From Anoplolepis gracilipes (taxonomy: Eukaryota > Arthropoda > Insecta > Hymenoptera > Formicidae), in NCBI RefSeq assembly GCF_047496725.1, contig NC_132972.1:13655001-13719000 (forward strand): a stretch of 64,000 nt of DNA, read 5' to 3'. The notes below the pieces were generated by a model. That model was not told where the DNA came from and made no database searches. It saw only the letters and a program-made list of their open reading frames with translations. A program made the position numbers and the translations under genes. Shown in pieces: positions 49,141-61,120 of this stretch (within the stretch, counting starts at the first letter, position 1; each line of letters begins with the position of its first letter).

Positions 49141-49660
49141 TTTGTTTCTCCGGATATTTTATTACGCGGAAGCATGCGTATCTACATCTCGGATACTGTT
49201 TAACGACATAGTGTTTCGTGAACATTCCTAGTCGGCACAGTCGCCTACAATCCTAGGTACATTTGACGGGTGTCGACGCGAAGAAAGGGTGCGAAAAGAA
49301 TAGAAAAACCGCGAAGCGCAAAAGAGGAAAAGGGAGGGAGAGGAATACATACGCGTCGTCGTCGTGGACGTCGGGGGCGACCAGCGACCTCCGAGAGCGG
49401 AGGTCGGGGCGGAGACGGGAGGCAAAAGAGAGACGACGAGTCGGAAAGGGGAGCGGCGTGGTGCAGAAGCGGTGGAAGGGTGACGAGGGATGACGGTGGG
49501 GTCAATACACTCGTAATCTCGCTGAAATGCACTTGGATGCAACCCGCGCGCCGAAGTGCGCTACTATCGCTGTTCTACGGCAGAAAGGGAAAGAGAGAGA
49601 CCCATATCGCGCCAGAAATAGGGTTGCTTGAGAATAAATATCCATGATCTTTTTTCAGGG
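49141..49660. other. CpG-rich island with purine skew and a hairpin
   Basis: G+C-rich from about 49240 to 49600. The plus strand is G/A-rich, so plus frames are Arg/Gly/Lys-rich and minus frames Pro/Ser/Arg-rich (104, 95, 125 and 76 codons). None shows a domain. A perfect 9-bp hairpin lies at 49385-49406. Confidence 0.5.
49385..49406. repeat. Perfect 9-bp hairpin
   Basis: CGACCTCCG at 49385-49393 pairs exactly with CGGAGGTCG at 49398-49406 around the 4-base loop AGAG. Confidence 0.9.
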
Positions 49661-50120
49661 AATGTTTCAATTTAACAGGTATCCATTATTCTTCTGGTCA
49701 TTGATAATTGTTCTTGACGAAATGGAAGATGATGATTGTGACAGAGACTTATTGGTGAAAAATAATATAATATATTTCATATATATTTCTGCGCCGCGAT
49801 ATAATATCTATTTTATCTATTTCATGTAAAATCATATATACATATCATGTAGGGAGATGTCGCTATATTACTTGACAACAACCGTAGAGTTGATGAGAAT
49901 AAAAAAAAAAAAAAAACATGTTTACAGCAAGAAATTAGTGAAAGTTTACTCAAATAATAAATGTGCATATATGTATAAAAAAACATGGAATATTTATATA
50001 AATGTCATGCATGCGAGGAATGTTAACAGGATTCAACGTTTACAGCGAGCTAATATTTTATATTTTATTTTTATTTTTGATTATTTATTTAAACACATGA
50101 TTACTTAACGATTCTAAATT
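49661..50120. other. A+T-rich stretch
   Basis: A+T-rich with a run of 16 A at 49901-49916. The short frames here (61 and 83 codons) are Ile/Tyr/Lys-rich A+T sequence. Confidence 0.65.
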
Positions 50121-50780
50121 ATAACATCCAATATCCGAGCAGGGAACGAGAATTAATTTACGCAATATCGTTTCGCGAAGTTAATTGCGTGGAATGTTTC
50201 GCGGATGGAATTGGCATACAGATTGGCGCGGAGAAGAAATCTCTCATAACTTTAGCGTGTTTATATACCCGGTTATAAAAATTTTTGCGAAATATTAAGA
50301 TTCATTACGATGTCACGCACGCGCTCTTTGCCATCCGCGAGTGGGTTCGCTGTGAAATTAGAAAGTAGCGCGCGCGAGCGAGAGGCGACTTGCGGATATC
50401 AAAGTTAGTATGCATGTGTACACCGACTGCAATTACCGTTGATCCGCGATCGGGCCGTACGCACGATCGTATCTTCCCCCGACGGCGCATAAATCGTCGT
50501 ATCCTAGATAAGACGGGCGCGCGTTTCTCGTTTCTTCTCTCGCACAAAGATAGCGTAGTCGCATGCATCTGTGTGAAGCGAGAGGAGCGTGTAGGAGAGC
50601 TGTTGGTTCACGCGGCGTCATCGTCATCGTCATCGTCATCGTCGCGCCTATCTCTCTGTGCAACCTAGTTTATCGCGATATTTATAACGATCCTTTCAAC
50701 GTTTCAGCGCCTGCCACTTTCCGAAGGTCACTTAACCCTGGAACGGAAACGTAGAACTGGTCGCAGCTCGATCAGTGTGT
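50121..50780. other. CpG-rich island with a TCATCG repeat
   Basis: Mixed to G+C-rich from about 50150, strongest at 50290-50670. Frames of 92, 87 and 76 codons overlap on both strands and partly run through the repeat. No domain recognised. Confidence 0.5.
50617..50643. repeat. (CATCGT)n hexanucleotide repeat
   Basis: Four CATCGT units, ending CGTCGCG. Confidence 0.93.
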
Positions 50781-51343
50781 TAGCTTCTTTTTGTATTCAG
50801 TTAATTTTTTTCGGTGTATATGTGTGTTACATCGCGTAAGAAATATTCCTATAATAAATATTGCCTATATCTCTGTCGATACTGAATATTTTTTTATTTA
50901 TGGTAATTAATTTTTTTTTATCTAAATATTAATATATCAAGGACAAGAAATATTAGATAGAAAGTATTGATTTATTCGACGACCAAAAATATAAACTTAT
51001 AATTTCTCCCCAATAAATTTTATATAATTTTATATTAATCACTTGTACATCAACTATAAAAATATTGATGCTTTGCATTTAAACATCGATTAATCATCCA
51101 TTAAAATACAAGTGGTATAACTGAATTATGTAGAACGGGAAAAGTTTATAGCTTTTAATTAGTTGATATTTAATTGAATAAAAAAATATCGATGTTTAAT
51201 TAACATAAGTATGCGAATCACGCGATGTGCATTATAATTGTATGGATTGTAATTAATTAACGCGTATAATTTCTATCATCGTTACTATCCTGTCAGATGC
51301 GCGAGGGCAATGCAACCGCAAGATTGACGCGCATTCCGCCGCA

Positions 51344-51376
51344 GCTTTTACCACTTTCCTGCTTTTACCACTTTCC
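51344..51376. repeat. Exact tandem duplication, 17-bp period
   Basis: GCTTTTACCACTTTCC occurs at 51344-51359 and again at 51361-51376. Confidence 0.92.
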
Positions 51377-52712
51377 AGCATCGGAGTTGTCGATATACAA
51401 AAGTGCAACTGAGCCGGAAACCTGTTTTGTCGAGTTCTCGGTAATTTTTTTGCGCTTGACAATTAATTGTCAACTTGCGCAATCATGTGTCGCGAGATTC
51501 TGTCTACTTTATCGCCAGCGTATTTTTCTCGTTTCGTCTAAATTCGCTTATTGAATGTACAATTCAGCGTTCTTCTTCGTATAACGATGACACAAGATAT
51601 CGCCAGACGACGAGAGATCAAGATGATTAATGATAGTATATAATGTGATCGTAAAATAGCGTATTTTAGCATTGCTGTCACTGTACAACATATCGTACAC
51701 ATTGCATATCGAATGTCAAAGCTTTAAGGAAGATTGATATAATCGTCGCAAACTGAACGACATAAGCAATTCTGTCATTTATCGGGTTTTCTTTGAAATC
51801 GATATAAATTTCTTCGCAAACATACTAAGGAAAACTGGTATAAATATTATTTTAATACTATTAATATATTTCAATAATGTTTTTATCTACGTTTAATTTT
51901 TTAATAATATTAAAATATAATATTGAAATATGATAATATTGAAATATGATGCATCGTATCTGATATCTTTTAATTATTGTATTTTTATATTTAATCTTTT
52001 GAAAATTTTTATAGAATCTTTAATAGAAGACAAGTGGATAAATTTATGATAGTACTAAATTATCACAATAATTTAATATCACGCGAATAACTTAGTTTTC
52101 AAATATTTTCTAAATTCAAATATTATATTAATAATATAAGATAATAATTCGATAACAGTTGTAATTTTAATTATTTTTTTAGATGAACAATTTTGATATC
52201 AAAATTTTTATAAAGATAACTATAATATTTATCTTTCTTTAATTTCTTTTCAAAACACAAATCAATAAAGGTAATTTTGTTCGTGAAGCTAATGATTTAA
52301 TCAGTTTTTTAATCTCCGTTATTTTTTGACAAGTATACAATGGATATAGCAAATGAAAACAAAGAGCAATTTCTGAAATATAAACTAAGAATATAAAAAT
52401 ATATATGTTGACTCAATGTTGATTGAATGCAGCTGAATTGAATAGCAGTTTTGCTTGCATTAAAGTTATATTAAATACGCTTATAATAAAGTGTTTTGCT
52501 TTGTGAAAATTGCAGCAAAATAAAATTTATTTAAAATTACTAAAAAACTAAAAGTTTACAGTATCTACTTGTTCCCAAAGTTTTCTCTTCTAAAGTACCT
52601 TCGGCTTTAATCAATCGTGACTCAAGAACCATCTATATCTCAACTCCAGGTTTATAAGTTAAGAGCTTTGCGTCTAAAAAAAACCGTTTCGTTTATTTTA
52701 CAATCAAACCTG

Positions 52713-52736
52713 TTTTTTTTTTTTTTTTTTTTTTTT
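52713..52736. repeat. Poly(T) run
   Basis: Twenty-four consecutive T. Confidence 0.95.
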
Positions 52737-52740
52737 AGCT

Positions 52741-53430
52741 AAACGCGTTTATAATCGCGTCCGTCTCGTACAAACATTATCCCGAATAAACGGTTGCGAT
52801 TGATGAACGCTTCGTTATTGCTCTGTAATTTCCGAAGCAGCCCGATAATCTAGTATCGCCTAATAAGTACCTTATGTGGGCTTCGGGCTCATACGTACAC
52901 GCGACTTTGCCCGTTTACACGTGCGGCGGAGTGACCGTGCCTCGCACCGAGGCGAGTGCATCGAACGAGGTATCCAGGCTGACACCCACGCCGAGCGTTT
53001 TCTGGGCCGAAAAATCGCTCGCGAACACCGCGCCGTTCACTTCCGCGTGCCCTGCCGCCAGCCGCCAGCCGCCAGCCGCCAGCGCGCACGTTCTCCAATG
53101 TATACATGTCGTTCTCGAATGCACACCGGCTGCAACGCCAACGACGATTACACCAATCGGACCGGCCCCGGGGTTCCGGGTCGGTTTTTCGCCCTGAAAA
53201 CGTCGCGATTGTCGAGGCCCGGCCTGGTCGAGCGAGGTGTGACCGTTTGTCCGCTTTTTCTTTCGTCCTTCCGTCTCTCTCTCTCTCTTTGTCTCTTCTA
53301 CTCTTCCTCCTCTCGCTCTCTTTCTTCCCTTCGTCTGACTATATCTGTGTCTCTTCGTGCACACACAAACTCATATAATATAGGCGTTCGACTCTGCTAT
53401 TATCTACGCTAGTATAATTTTGCGTCATCT
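52741..53430. other. CpG-rich island with a heptamer repeat
   Basis: G+C-rich from about 52860 to 53260, then a pyrimidine-rich run to about 53340. Frames of 178, 149, 107, 90 and 72 codons overlap on both strands. Their composition follows the island, and no domain or conserved motif is visible. Confidence 0.5.
53053..53083. repeat. (CCGCCAG)n minisatellite
   Basis: Four consecutive heptamer units. Confidence 0.92.
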
Positions 53431-55150
53431 CTGCGTTAAACTGGATGAACGATAATCTCAGGTCTTTAATACCAAATGTGCGAACAATTTTATTACTTTG
53501 TTTCTTTGAACGGTTTATTATCGCATGTATTTTACGCTTATCGAATTATTATTACATTTATCATTTAACGCTCCTTTCTCATTTTGTTTTTTAATTTTTA
53601 TTCATCCTACTCTTGTCCTTAAAAACAATATCTTCAATCAACTGGAAAATGTTTACGTGAAAATTTTTTTTCACAAAGAGTGTACTTTTTATTACAAACA
53701 TTTTTGGTAGAACATCTTTTTTTTTTTTTTTTTTGTAAATAGGTTTTATAATAAAAGTTACACATACAATTTAATGCAACGTGATTTCCAACTAAAATGT
53801 GATTTTTGAATAAAAAGTTGTATATGTATAATATATGGATTACATATTAACATAGAATGAATTATTTATTTCATAATATTCGATTAATAAAATAAAATAT
53901 AGACAAAGAATTTTTTCTCATATCAAACGTATATTATAGATATTATGTATTATTTTATTATATATGATGAAATATAGAGATAAAAGAGAGAAAGCACTAT
54001 TATGACATACGCGTCAATTATCTCTTTTCCTTCATTACACCACGTCACTTAAGCAATCCAATATTGAATTGAACGATATTTTGACAATTTCTCAAGCATA
54101 ATATATGATTCAAAACACGATTTCTTTTCAATAAATTATTTACATACTCAATTAAAAAAATAAACGTTTATTGCTGTGACAAGAACAAGATAATGAAGTA
54201 TGAGATTCGAAAATTTTTCAATTAGATTATCGAGAAAACAAGTGTGATCCAGAATTAAACGATATTGGCTCAATCAGACATCGTGACATCTTACACGAAG
54301 AAATCATAGTATCGAACCTAACCGAACATGGAACGATAACGTGTAAATAAACATGAGCGCATGCAAATTCAAAGGACTCACATATGCACGCCCCCGTTAC
54401 GGCTAATGTAACGAATGCGTTAAGCTCGATCGGACAATGGTCACCCTGTGCGGTAAGCGATCGACAAACGCCTACAAACATACACTCTTCCAACGCGCGC
54501 GAGTCGTTTTCCATTTGACAGATCGTTCTCCATTACTCCACGCTTACGACTCGGTTCCGCGCGAAATCGTCTCGTATTCTATCCTCATGTTTCCCGGGAT
54601 TGTTACACTGAAATAACGATCGACTTAATGCGTTGCGTTTCGTGGAAATCAGCGGCATTCAACGTAACTCTTAAACTGAATCGGTGAAAATGTGTCTGAT
54701 TAAAGTAGTGACAAGATTTCACCGAAGACCCACTGCTCTTTAGTGAAAACTCTCACATTTTGTTCCTCCGTCTTATATTTCGCTGGTTAGGACAATCAAA
54801 TTCAAAATTATTGATTTATTTCCATCTTTATATATCGACTTGTTCTTCACTTAGATTAATAAATATATTTTAGTAACAATAACGAAATTTTGATTAATTA
54901 CTTAATTATTATCATTATAGTTATCCAATATATGATAACATTAATCAATGTGGAGAGCGTGATATGAAAGATAATGTAAAACAAACATTGTGTTTTTAGA
55001 CGAAAAATTATCTAAATTTTGATAAAAAATACTCTGTCGAAAGTATATACGTTAAATACGGAAAAATACCATTGACATCAGATAAGTTGATAGGAGATGG
55101 AACGAACAAATTAATTACTATAAATACTATGTACACCAATGTTGGTAAAA
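53431..55150. other. A+T-rich stretch with a mixed patch at 54.22-54.74 kb
   Basis: A+T-rich with an 18-T run at 53717-53734. The mixed patch has a 95-codon minus frame (54227-54514) without a recognised domain. Confidence 0.55.
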
Positions 55151-55340
55151 TTCTTCTCTTGCTATAGAAATCACTTAGCGATGAGACACTTCCGCTCGCG
55201 ACTCCTTAATTACACTCGTACGTTCTCTATATCTTGGCGCCGGTTCGCGCGCCGTCCGCTCCAAAGGAGCCTTTATTGAACGCGCTACATTATCTGGAAA
55301 TGTTCGCCCTCGCGTTAAATCACGGTCCATTAATCATTAA

Positions 55341-55363
55341 CCCCTCCCTTCCCTCCCCCTCCC
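55341..55363 (-). other. G-quadruplex motif
   Basis: On the minus strand there are five runs of three to five G separated by loops of 1, 1, 2 and 1 bases (plus-strand C runs at 55341-55344, 55346-55348, 55351-55353, 55355-55359 and 55361-55363). Four runs with loops this short fit the standard quadruplex pattern. Confidence 0.85.
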
Positions 55364-55410
55364 GTTTGTCCGCTCCGTGACTGGTCGTAGATTCCAGGGA
55401 ATATTCCGCG

Positions 55411-55441
55411 ACGAAGTACGCGGGAGACGCGCGTACTTCGT
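55411..55441. repeat. Perfect 12-bp inverted repeat
   Basis: ACGAAGTACGCG at 55411-55422 is the exact reverse complement of CGCGTACTTCGT at 55430-55441, with the 7-base loop GGAGACG. Confidence 0.93.
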
Positions 55442-56400
55442 AGTAGTTGGACATAGGCGATTAAGAAGGCGCGGTTTCCTGCTGCCGCTCTTTGTAGGAG
55501 ATTAATCACGGTCTTAGAAGAGCGACGTGTTTATAGCAAGAGGAGAATAAAGGGGAGGGAGGAAGAAAGCCTGCATAAAGGACCACTTACATGGATACTC
55601 GCCATCATTAGCGTCGTAATAATTAACCGGCACTTTCGTAATACGAAAAGCATTCCACGAGTCTAGCCATCTCGGTCCGGGGTTCCGCTGCGCGTTTCTG
55701 ACCCAGTGAAACAGTCAAGAAATCAAACGGGCAGGGAATATATCTTGCGGATAAGAGAAGCACGTTCGTTTACCAACGAAAATCCCACAGCAGATATATT
55801 GCGAAAGAGCGCGCAAACGTTGTGTACGTATACGCGTGTGTGCGTTACGATGCGTCGTAAATACGCTGAAATAGAATCGAACCGCTAACCCGAATGCGTC
55901 CACTTTGCGAAATACTTGGTATATATACGGGTTTGTCCGCGGAAATCGTAAAGTTCACTTTAGATCTCCGACGATAAAACATTTCTTCGCGTCAACGAAA
56001 ATTTATCTTTCGTATACACGCTGTTGATATCGCTCGTTGATAATCTCCTCTCGGGCAGACGGCTGCGATTGCGTACAAAGCAAAAGAGCCGTGTGAAGTG
56101 TTACACGCCTCTCTATGCGGTCTACAACTTATTGTTAGAGTGAAACTTCAAGTACACTTTTTACGGCATGCCGCGGTCACGATTAACCACCGCGACGAAG
56201 CGGATAAACGCGTGACATCCGCGATTCTATGATTAACTAGGCGCAGTTTCCGGCTCCAGCTGAGCTCATTAACGATTGATTGCATCCTTTGGGAAAGGTA
56301 ATTCGAGAAATTCTATTCTTATGCGTCTCTCTTTTACGGGACGATATCTCGTAATACGTGTAAGTGTGCCGATCGTATCGTTCCGATGTTTTTCCATAAC

Positions 56401-57220
56401 TTATATACTTTCTGCATCGTACCTTTTATCGAAATTCAGATAAATTTTCATCTAATAATATCTCTCATATCACTCTTTAAACTATATTTATGTTATCACT
56501 AAATATTGGATGACTATAGTGATAATTAAATTATTGGATAATTCCTTTGTTTTCCAAGTAAAGAAAAAATAAGCTATATCTCTTAGGCTTTATTATCTTA
56601 AGTAGGTTAAATATGAAATATAAATATAACATGAGTGATTTCTAATTTTACTTCAGATTCAAGATTAAGTATATCATGTTTCGGAAAGAATTAAAATTTT
56701 TTGCAATTTTCTTTTTTTTAGAATTCTTAAATAATACCTATTGATAAATATTTATACTATTAGAAAATTAAAGACATACTTTCTTAAATTAAATTAGTGT
56801 ATTATCGCTGATAAGTAGTGATTTCAGCTATAATACTGCAAATAGTGAAATCTCGCTCACAGGCATCAGTTAGTGGTAGTGATTAATTTTTTAATGAAAT
56901 CTTATTGGCATAATCAGCGAAATATAAGGCGGAGAAGCAAAGTGTGAATGTTTCCACTGAAGAGCAGCGATATGCTGATTGATCTTCCGAGAAATTTTAT
57001 GATTGCTTAATCAGTAACATTTTCATTGATTTAATTTAAGAGACTAGATATCAAGAAATATTAAGGATATACTATTATACATGTATGTATATCGTATCAG
57101 AATTTTTGTTAAATCAATATCGATTTTTCCTATAAAAATCTACAATTTTATAATGTCTTATTGTCCCTCCTTCCTATTGATTATTCGCTAACTGCCATTA
57201 AACACTGTCAAACGATTCAT
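56401..57220. other. A+T-rich non-coding stretch
   Basis: A+T-rich, with a mildly mixed patch at about 56820-56990. Nothing recognised. Confidence 0.65.
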
Positions 57221-57720
57221 TATTCACTTTACAGAAAATTAACAAAACGATTAACAAGAATCAGGTCAACTTGAGTCGAGTCAACTACGCGAAGATCTTT
57301 TGCTCCTTCCTCGTCTCATCTCGACACGGCTATTAAACTTCAAAACAGGGTAGTCATTGAACTGTTCGTTGAAGATAAAACTTTGGCATGTCTGTGTATT
57401 CGTGCGTGCTATTCGTGCAGTATATATTCTTGGATAACGCGTTTTAATTTCAGACAGCCGGCGAATGCGCCCATATGCAGTTAGATATCGATATCTGCGT
57501 AATGTAAGTGTGAACCTGTGGAAATAGTAATTACGAAACGGTCGATACGTGCCGTGCCAACTATGAAATTTGCGCTTAATCTGTAAAACGGAATGGCATA
57601 ACGGTTTGAAATGCAATATTGCTATTATCATTCCGCCAAAAGAAATGCGCTGCGCGTGTGAAACTTTTCACTTATCCCAAATAGAATGAGAACTATGCTG
57701 AACGCGTACAATAATAACGC
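57221..57720. other. Mixed patch containing an unassigned frame
   Basis: Mixed composition, unique sequence, no microsatellite. It is almost entirely covered by one minus reading frame, listed separately. Confidence 0.5.
57281..57631 (-). other. Unassigned ATG reading frame, 116 codons
   Basis: Begins at ATG with a purine at -3 (GGAATG) and ends at TGA. It is the longest ATG-started frame here that is not built on a simple repeat. The peptide is Arg/Tyr/Ile-rich and basic, ending in a short Arg-Ser-rich tail (R-G-R-S-K-R-S-S-R-S). I see no signal peptide, membrane segment or catalytic motif and recognise no family. A frame this long can occur by chance in 64 kb. Confidence 0.1.
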
Positions 57721-60660
57721 ACGCAATAATTTTTATATTTGCAGTATATTGTTTTATGATATATTGTGTAAAATTTATCTCAGCCATTTGTATAAATTAC
57801 AAACATATTATTATTGACACTTTTCAAACCGAAAAATAGCGCAAAGAACCGACTATAGAAGATAGTTATGTATTGTAGATATATTTTTTATATCAGATAT
57901 TTTTTAAGCAATCCATTTATTTATTAAATAAATTGATACAAAATGCATTACATATAACCAAAATAGTTATCATAAAGAAGAAGGAATTTTCATAAAGTTT
58001 TTTTGCAACAGTTACCGACAAATTTGACCCATTTTAATAATTATTAAAGAAAAATAATGAGATTGCAATTAGATTTGCGTTGATACTATTTCTAATGATA
58101 CTATCTTCTATGACAAATCGAAAAGTTTTTAATATTGTAATGTGAAATAAATTACAGAAAACAGAGGGATAGAGAAACATATGATAATTTTATTTTAATT
58201 ATTATAAAAGTTAAACTTAAAGACGATGAATCTATCGCTACATATTATATACATTTAATATAGGTATTTAAAATATTCGTAAATATGAATGCGGGTTTAC
58301 AGTACGTTTGTTTCGAAATAACAGGTACGTTAAGATTTGTGTATCTTATATTATGTTAGACATTGTATATTATACATGTGGTTCAGACTAATACGGCAAG
58401 AAAATACGAGAGTAAATAACAGAGAAATTTAATTTCCTCATCGCTCATATTGACGACCTCTTAAAGTACACACAAAGTACACGATGCATCGGCGATGTAA
58501 ACTTCCTGTACCGTGGTTAGGTAAGAGAAATCGACTGAAAATTAGGCCAGCCGGTCAATCGGAAATGACGAAGCACTCGGATAAAGTATTATTTCCAAAA
58601 TATGCTTATTAAATGATCGACGATATATCGATCGCATTAATGTTTGCGATACATCAAAAATACTTTCTTTTCGTGTCAACCTTTTTCTTTTTGTCAGTTC
58701 TAGAATATGCAAAATACAAAAAAAAGAAAATTATCCCGTTTCTACGTACCTTTCCAATTCAATGCGTGGTTATAAACGTGAGTTACGGGAAGCGTGCATC
58801 CAGTAGCGCACAATGTACACACACAGTTAAAAAGATTGTATAGCCCACAGTGCCATTCACTGGTCATTCACCGGCGAAATATTTTGCGCACATGTATGTA
58901 TATATAGGCATTTTCTTTTCATTTCCTCTCCGTGGCCTTAAAGGAAACCGGTAGAAAGCTGCGGCGCGCATCTCTTTGAAAAGTGCATCCCGTGAGCATC
59001 TGAGAGATTAGGAACGAACTTTCACGCGTGCAGATATTTTCTCCGCAGTTCCCTAATGCATAATCTACCGACTAATCGATACTCTCCTCGTTAAAAGTCT
59101 TTAACCCGGCCGCGCTATCTCAACCAACCGCCACATTCCTCTCTCCATAGAATGCACCTTTGATTCTAAATCATGTTAATACCGATAAAAATATCCGATT
59201 TCTAAATAAGTATAGAGAGAAATATACGCGCGGAAGAGGAAACGCGCAGAGAGAAAATCTGGGACACTGTGATGTCTGACAACAAGAACTGTAGCTACTA
59301 TCAACGTTCATCTATCGATTTCTGATTCTTAAGATTTTTTTAAAGGTTTTTTTAAAACTTATCTGCAAACTATCACTCTTTGATGAAATTTTCATGGGTT
59401 CAATTATCTTTCTTAATAAATTTCCAACTGTCGATATTAATTGTGTCTTACAATTAGTAATATTAAAATCTTGGAATAATTAAGAAAGTTTATTAAACCA
59501 AAACTCTACTCTAAATGAGCGGATTAAAATTATTTGTATATATGACGGTTTATTATATCTCGTAAACATGTAACAAACTTTATTCCGGCATCTGAATGCC
59601 GATACTCGTTTGACTTCTAGTATTAAATGCGCGACGTTAAACAGAGTTAAACTCATTGTCAGTACTTACATTTCTTTGAACTTTCTTCGTTAGCTTAAGC
59701 TTTTCATCTTACTTGTGCCATTTTAAAATGCTACGTGTGTATATAGATCTCATCTTGTCATTTTCTGGACATTTGAAACGGTAAACATTATGTATTTATT
59801 CGCATTCATGTTCCGCATTCAACGATGTTGGTATTATTTTAGAATCATATTCATCTCTGATATGAAAATTAATTCTGTGATATCGTGCAAAATGAATTGA
59901 TTTTTTGCATTGAATTATGACTAATTAGTTTTCAATCGTATTCATTTAATACTTAATAAAAAATCTTATTATTTATGATTTATAAGAATAATTTCCATGT
60001 CAAAAAAAGTATTCTATTATTTTGTCTTAAGATTAAATTTATGATAATATAGTATGAGAAATGCAGAAAAAGTCGCAATTCATTTTAATCGAGAATAATT
60101 CTGAAGATTGTTAACAAGATACGAGGCAATCGGGTTGATTATTTTAGCTACGCTGTAAAAATCACAAAATTGGTGACAATCAAGAACGCCTTATCGTGCT
60201 AGTGGATTTTTTTTTATCTCGACACTTGAGCGAGTCACGTGTAGTAATCGCTTCTCAAGTTTCCTCAAGATTGACGAGGAGCTAACATCTAGTAAGACGA
60301 TTGTTTATTTACAGCGTGTGTCATAAGCCGTATATGTTCAATCCACTAGCTTGTAATTATCTGATTTTTCTTTATCGAAAAATCAATGAGACAATTATCT
60401 TCCACAAATTTCTAATCTTTAGCTTTTAATTTTTCAAATTAAGATAATGATACAATTAAGATAACGATACAATTAATCCAAATTTCGAAATTTGTTTTAT
60501 GAAATAAAGTCTCCTATAAAGGCGAAGAATGAAATTATTTTAATTATTTTTTTTAACTATCTTCGATTGAATTCAAAGTCTTTTTCAAAGTTTAATTTAA
60601 ATGTCATTCTTTTTAATTTGCCTTTCTTACTCGTATGATTTAAAAAAAAAATTCGCAATA
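57721..60660. other. A+T-rich stretch with mixed patches
   Basis: A+T-rich over most of 57720-58330, 59300-60100 and 60340-60660. Mixed patches lie at about 58330-58600, 58780-59300 and 60100-60340. A 76-codon plus frame spans 58613-58843 with no domain. A 17-bp tandem duplication lies at 60437-60470. Confidence 0.55.
60437..60470. repeat. Tandem duplication, 17-bp period
   Basis: AATTAAGATAAYGATAC occurs twice in direct succession with one mismatch, followed by a partial third unit. Confidence 0.9.
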
Positions 60661-61120
60661 TTTCCCGCCCATCCGTGTTTGACAATACGCGACAAACTTT
60701 GAATAAGATAATTTTAAAACTCTGCCATTTGTCGAGAAAAAAAAATATTTGTCTACTTTCTCTTTTGATAAGGTGTCGCCTAATTTCCGTTTGTACAACG
60801 GTTCACCAAACACCCTGTATATGTATGCATATGCGGCACGAGGTCAACGGCACGTTGGAAAACAACCGCGCGCTCGCCGCGGGCGCATATATGCGTGCAG
60901 AAGAGTGTACGTGCACACGCGTGTGCGTGCGCGTATGCACGGCTAATGTCCGACAGTCTCGTCGATCTGAATGGAACGGTATCATTTTCGAATTCTCTTT
61001 TGTTATTGCACTGTTATATGCGGCCGTTATGAGAGGGCATGTTTGGCGAGCCGAACTCAATTTCTAGTTAGTACGACGCATATACAAGGTATGTCACACC
61101 AAGCTAACTTTCACTTATAA
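60661..61120. other. Mixed patch with possible decayed element ends
   Basis: CpG-rich between about 60830 and 61070. It is bounded by ACACCCTGTATA (60810-60821) and TATACAAGGTATGT (61081-61094), which are imperfect inverted copies. ACACCCTGTATA-like words occur at ends of dispersed insect repeats as far as I recall, so a decayed element of about 280 bp is possible. Overlapping frames of 130 (plus, opening on GTG) and 85 codons (minus) show no domain. Confidence 0.2.

Larger units (their letters stand above)
50781..52740. other. A+T-rich stretch with a mixed patch
   Basis: A+T-rich except at about 51230-51800, where unique mixed sequence holds a 17-bp tandem duplication (51344-51376) and two overlapping unassigned frames (69 and 85 codons). 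A T run of 24 lies at 52713-52736. Confidence 0.55.
55151..56400. other. Large CpG-rich island with quadruplex motif and hairpin
   Basis: More than 1.2 kb of mixed to G+C-rich unique sequence with few microsatellites, unlike the other islands. It holds a C-rich tract at 55341-55363, a 12-bp hairpin at 55411-55441 and only short reading frames (60 and 62 codons on opposite strands at 55.7-55.9 kb). Lack of repeats and of frames suggests regulatory or non-coding RNA sequence; this is inference. Confidence 0.45.

Noticed and set aside
52874..53412. Frames of 178 and 149 codons on opposite strands
   Set aside because: CpG island with a heptamer repeat; mutually exclusive frames and no motif.
60675..61067. 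130-codon plus frame
   Set aside because: Opens on GTG, spans the A+T-rich/CpG boundary and has no recognisable motif.
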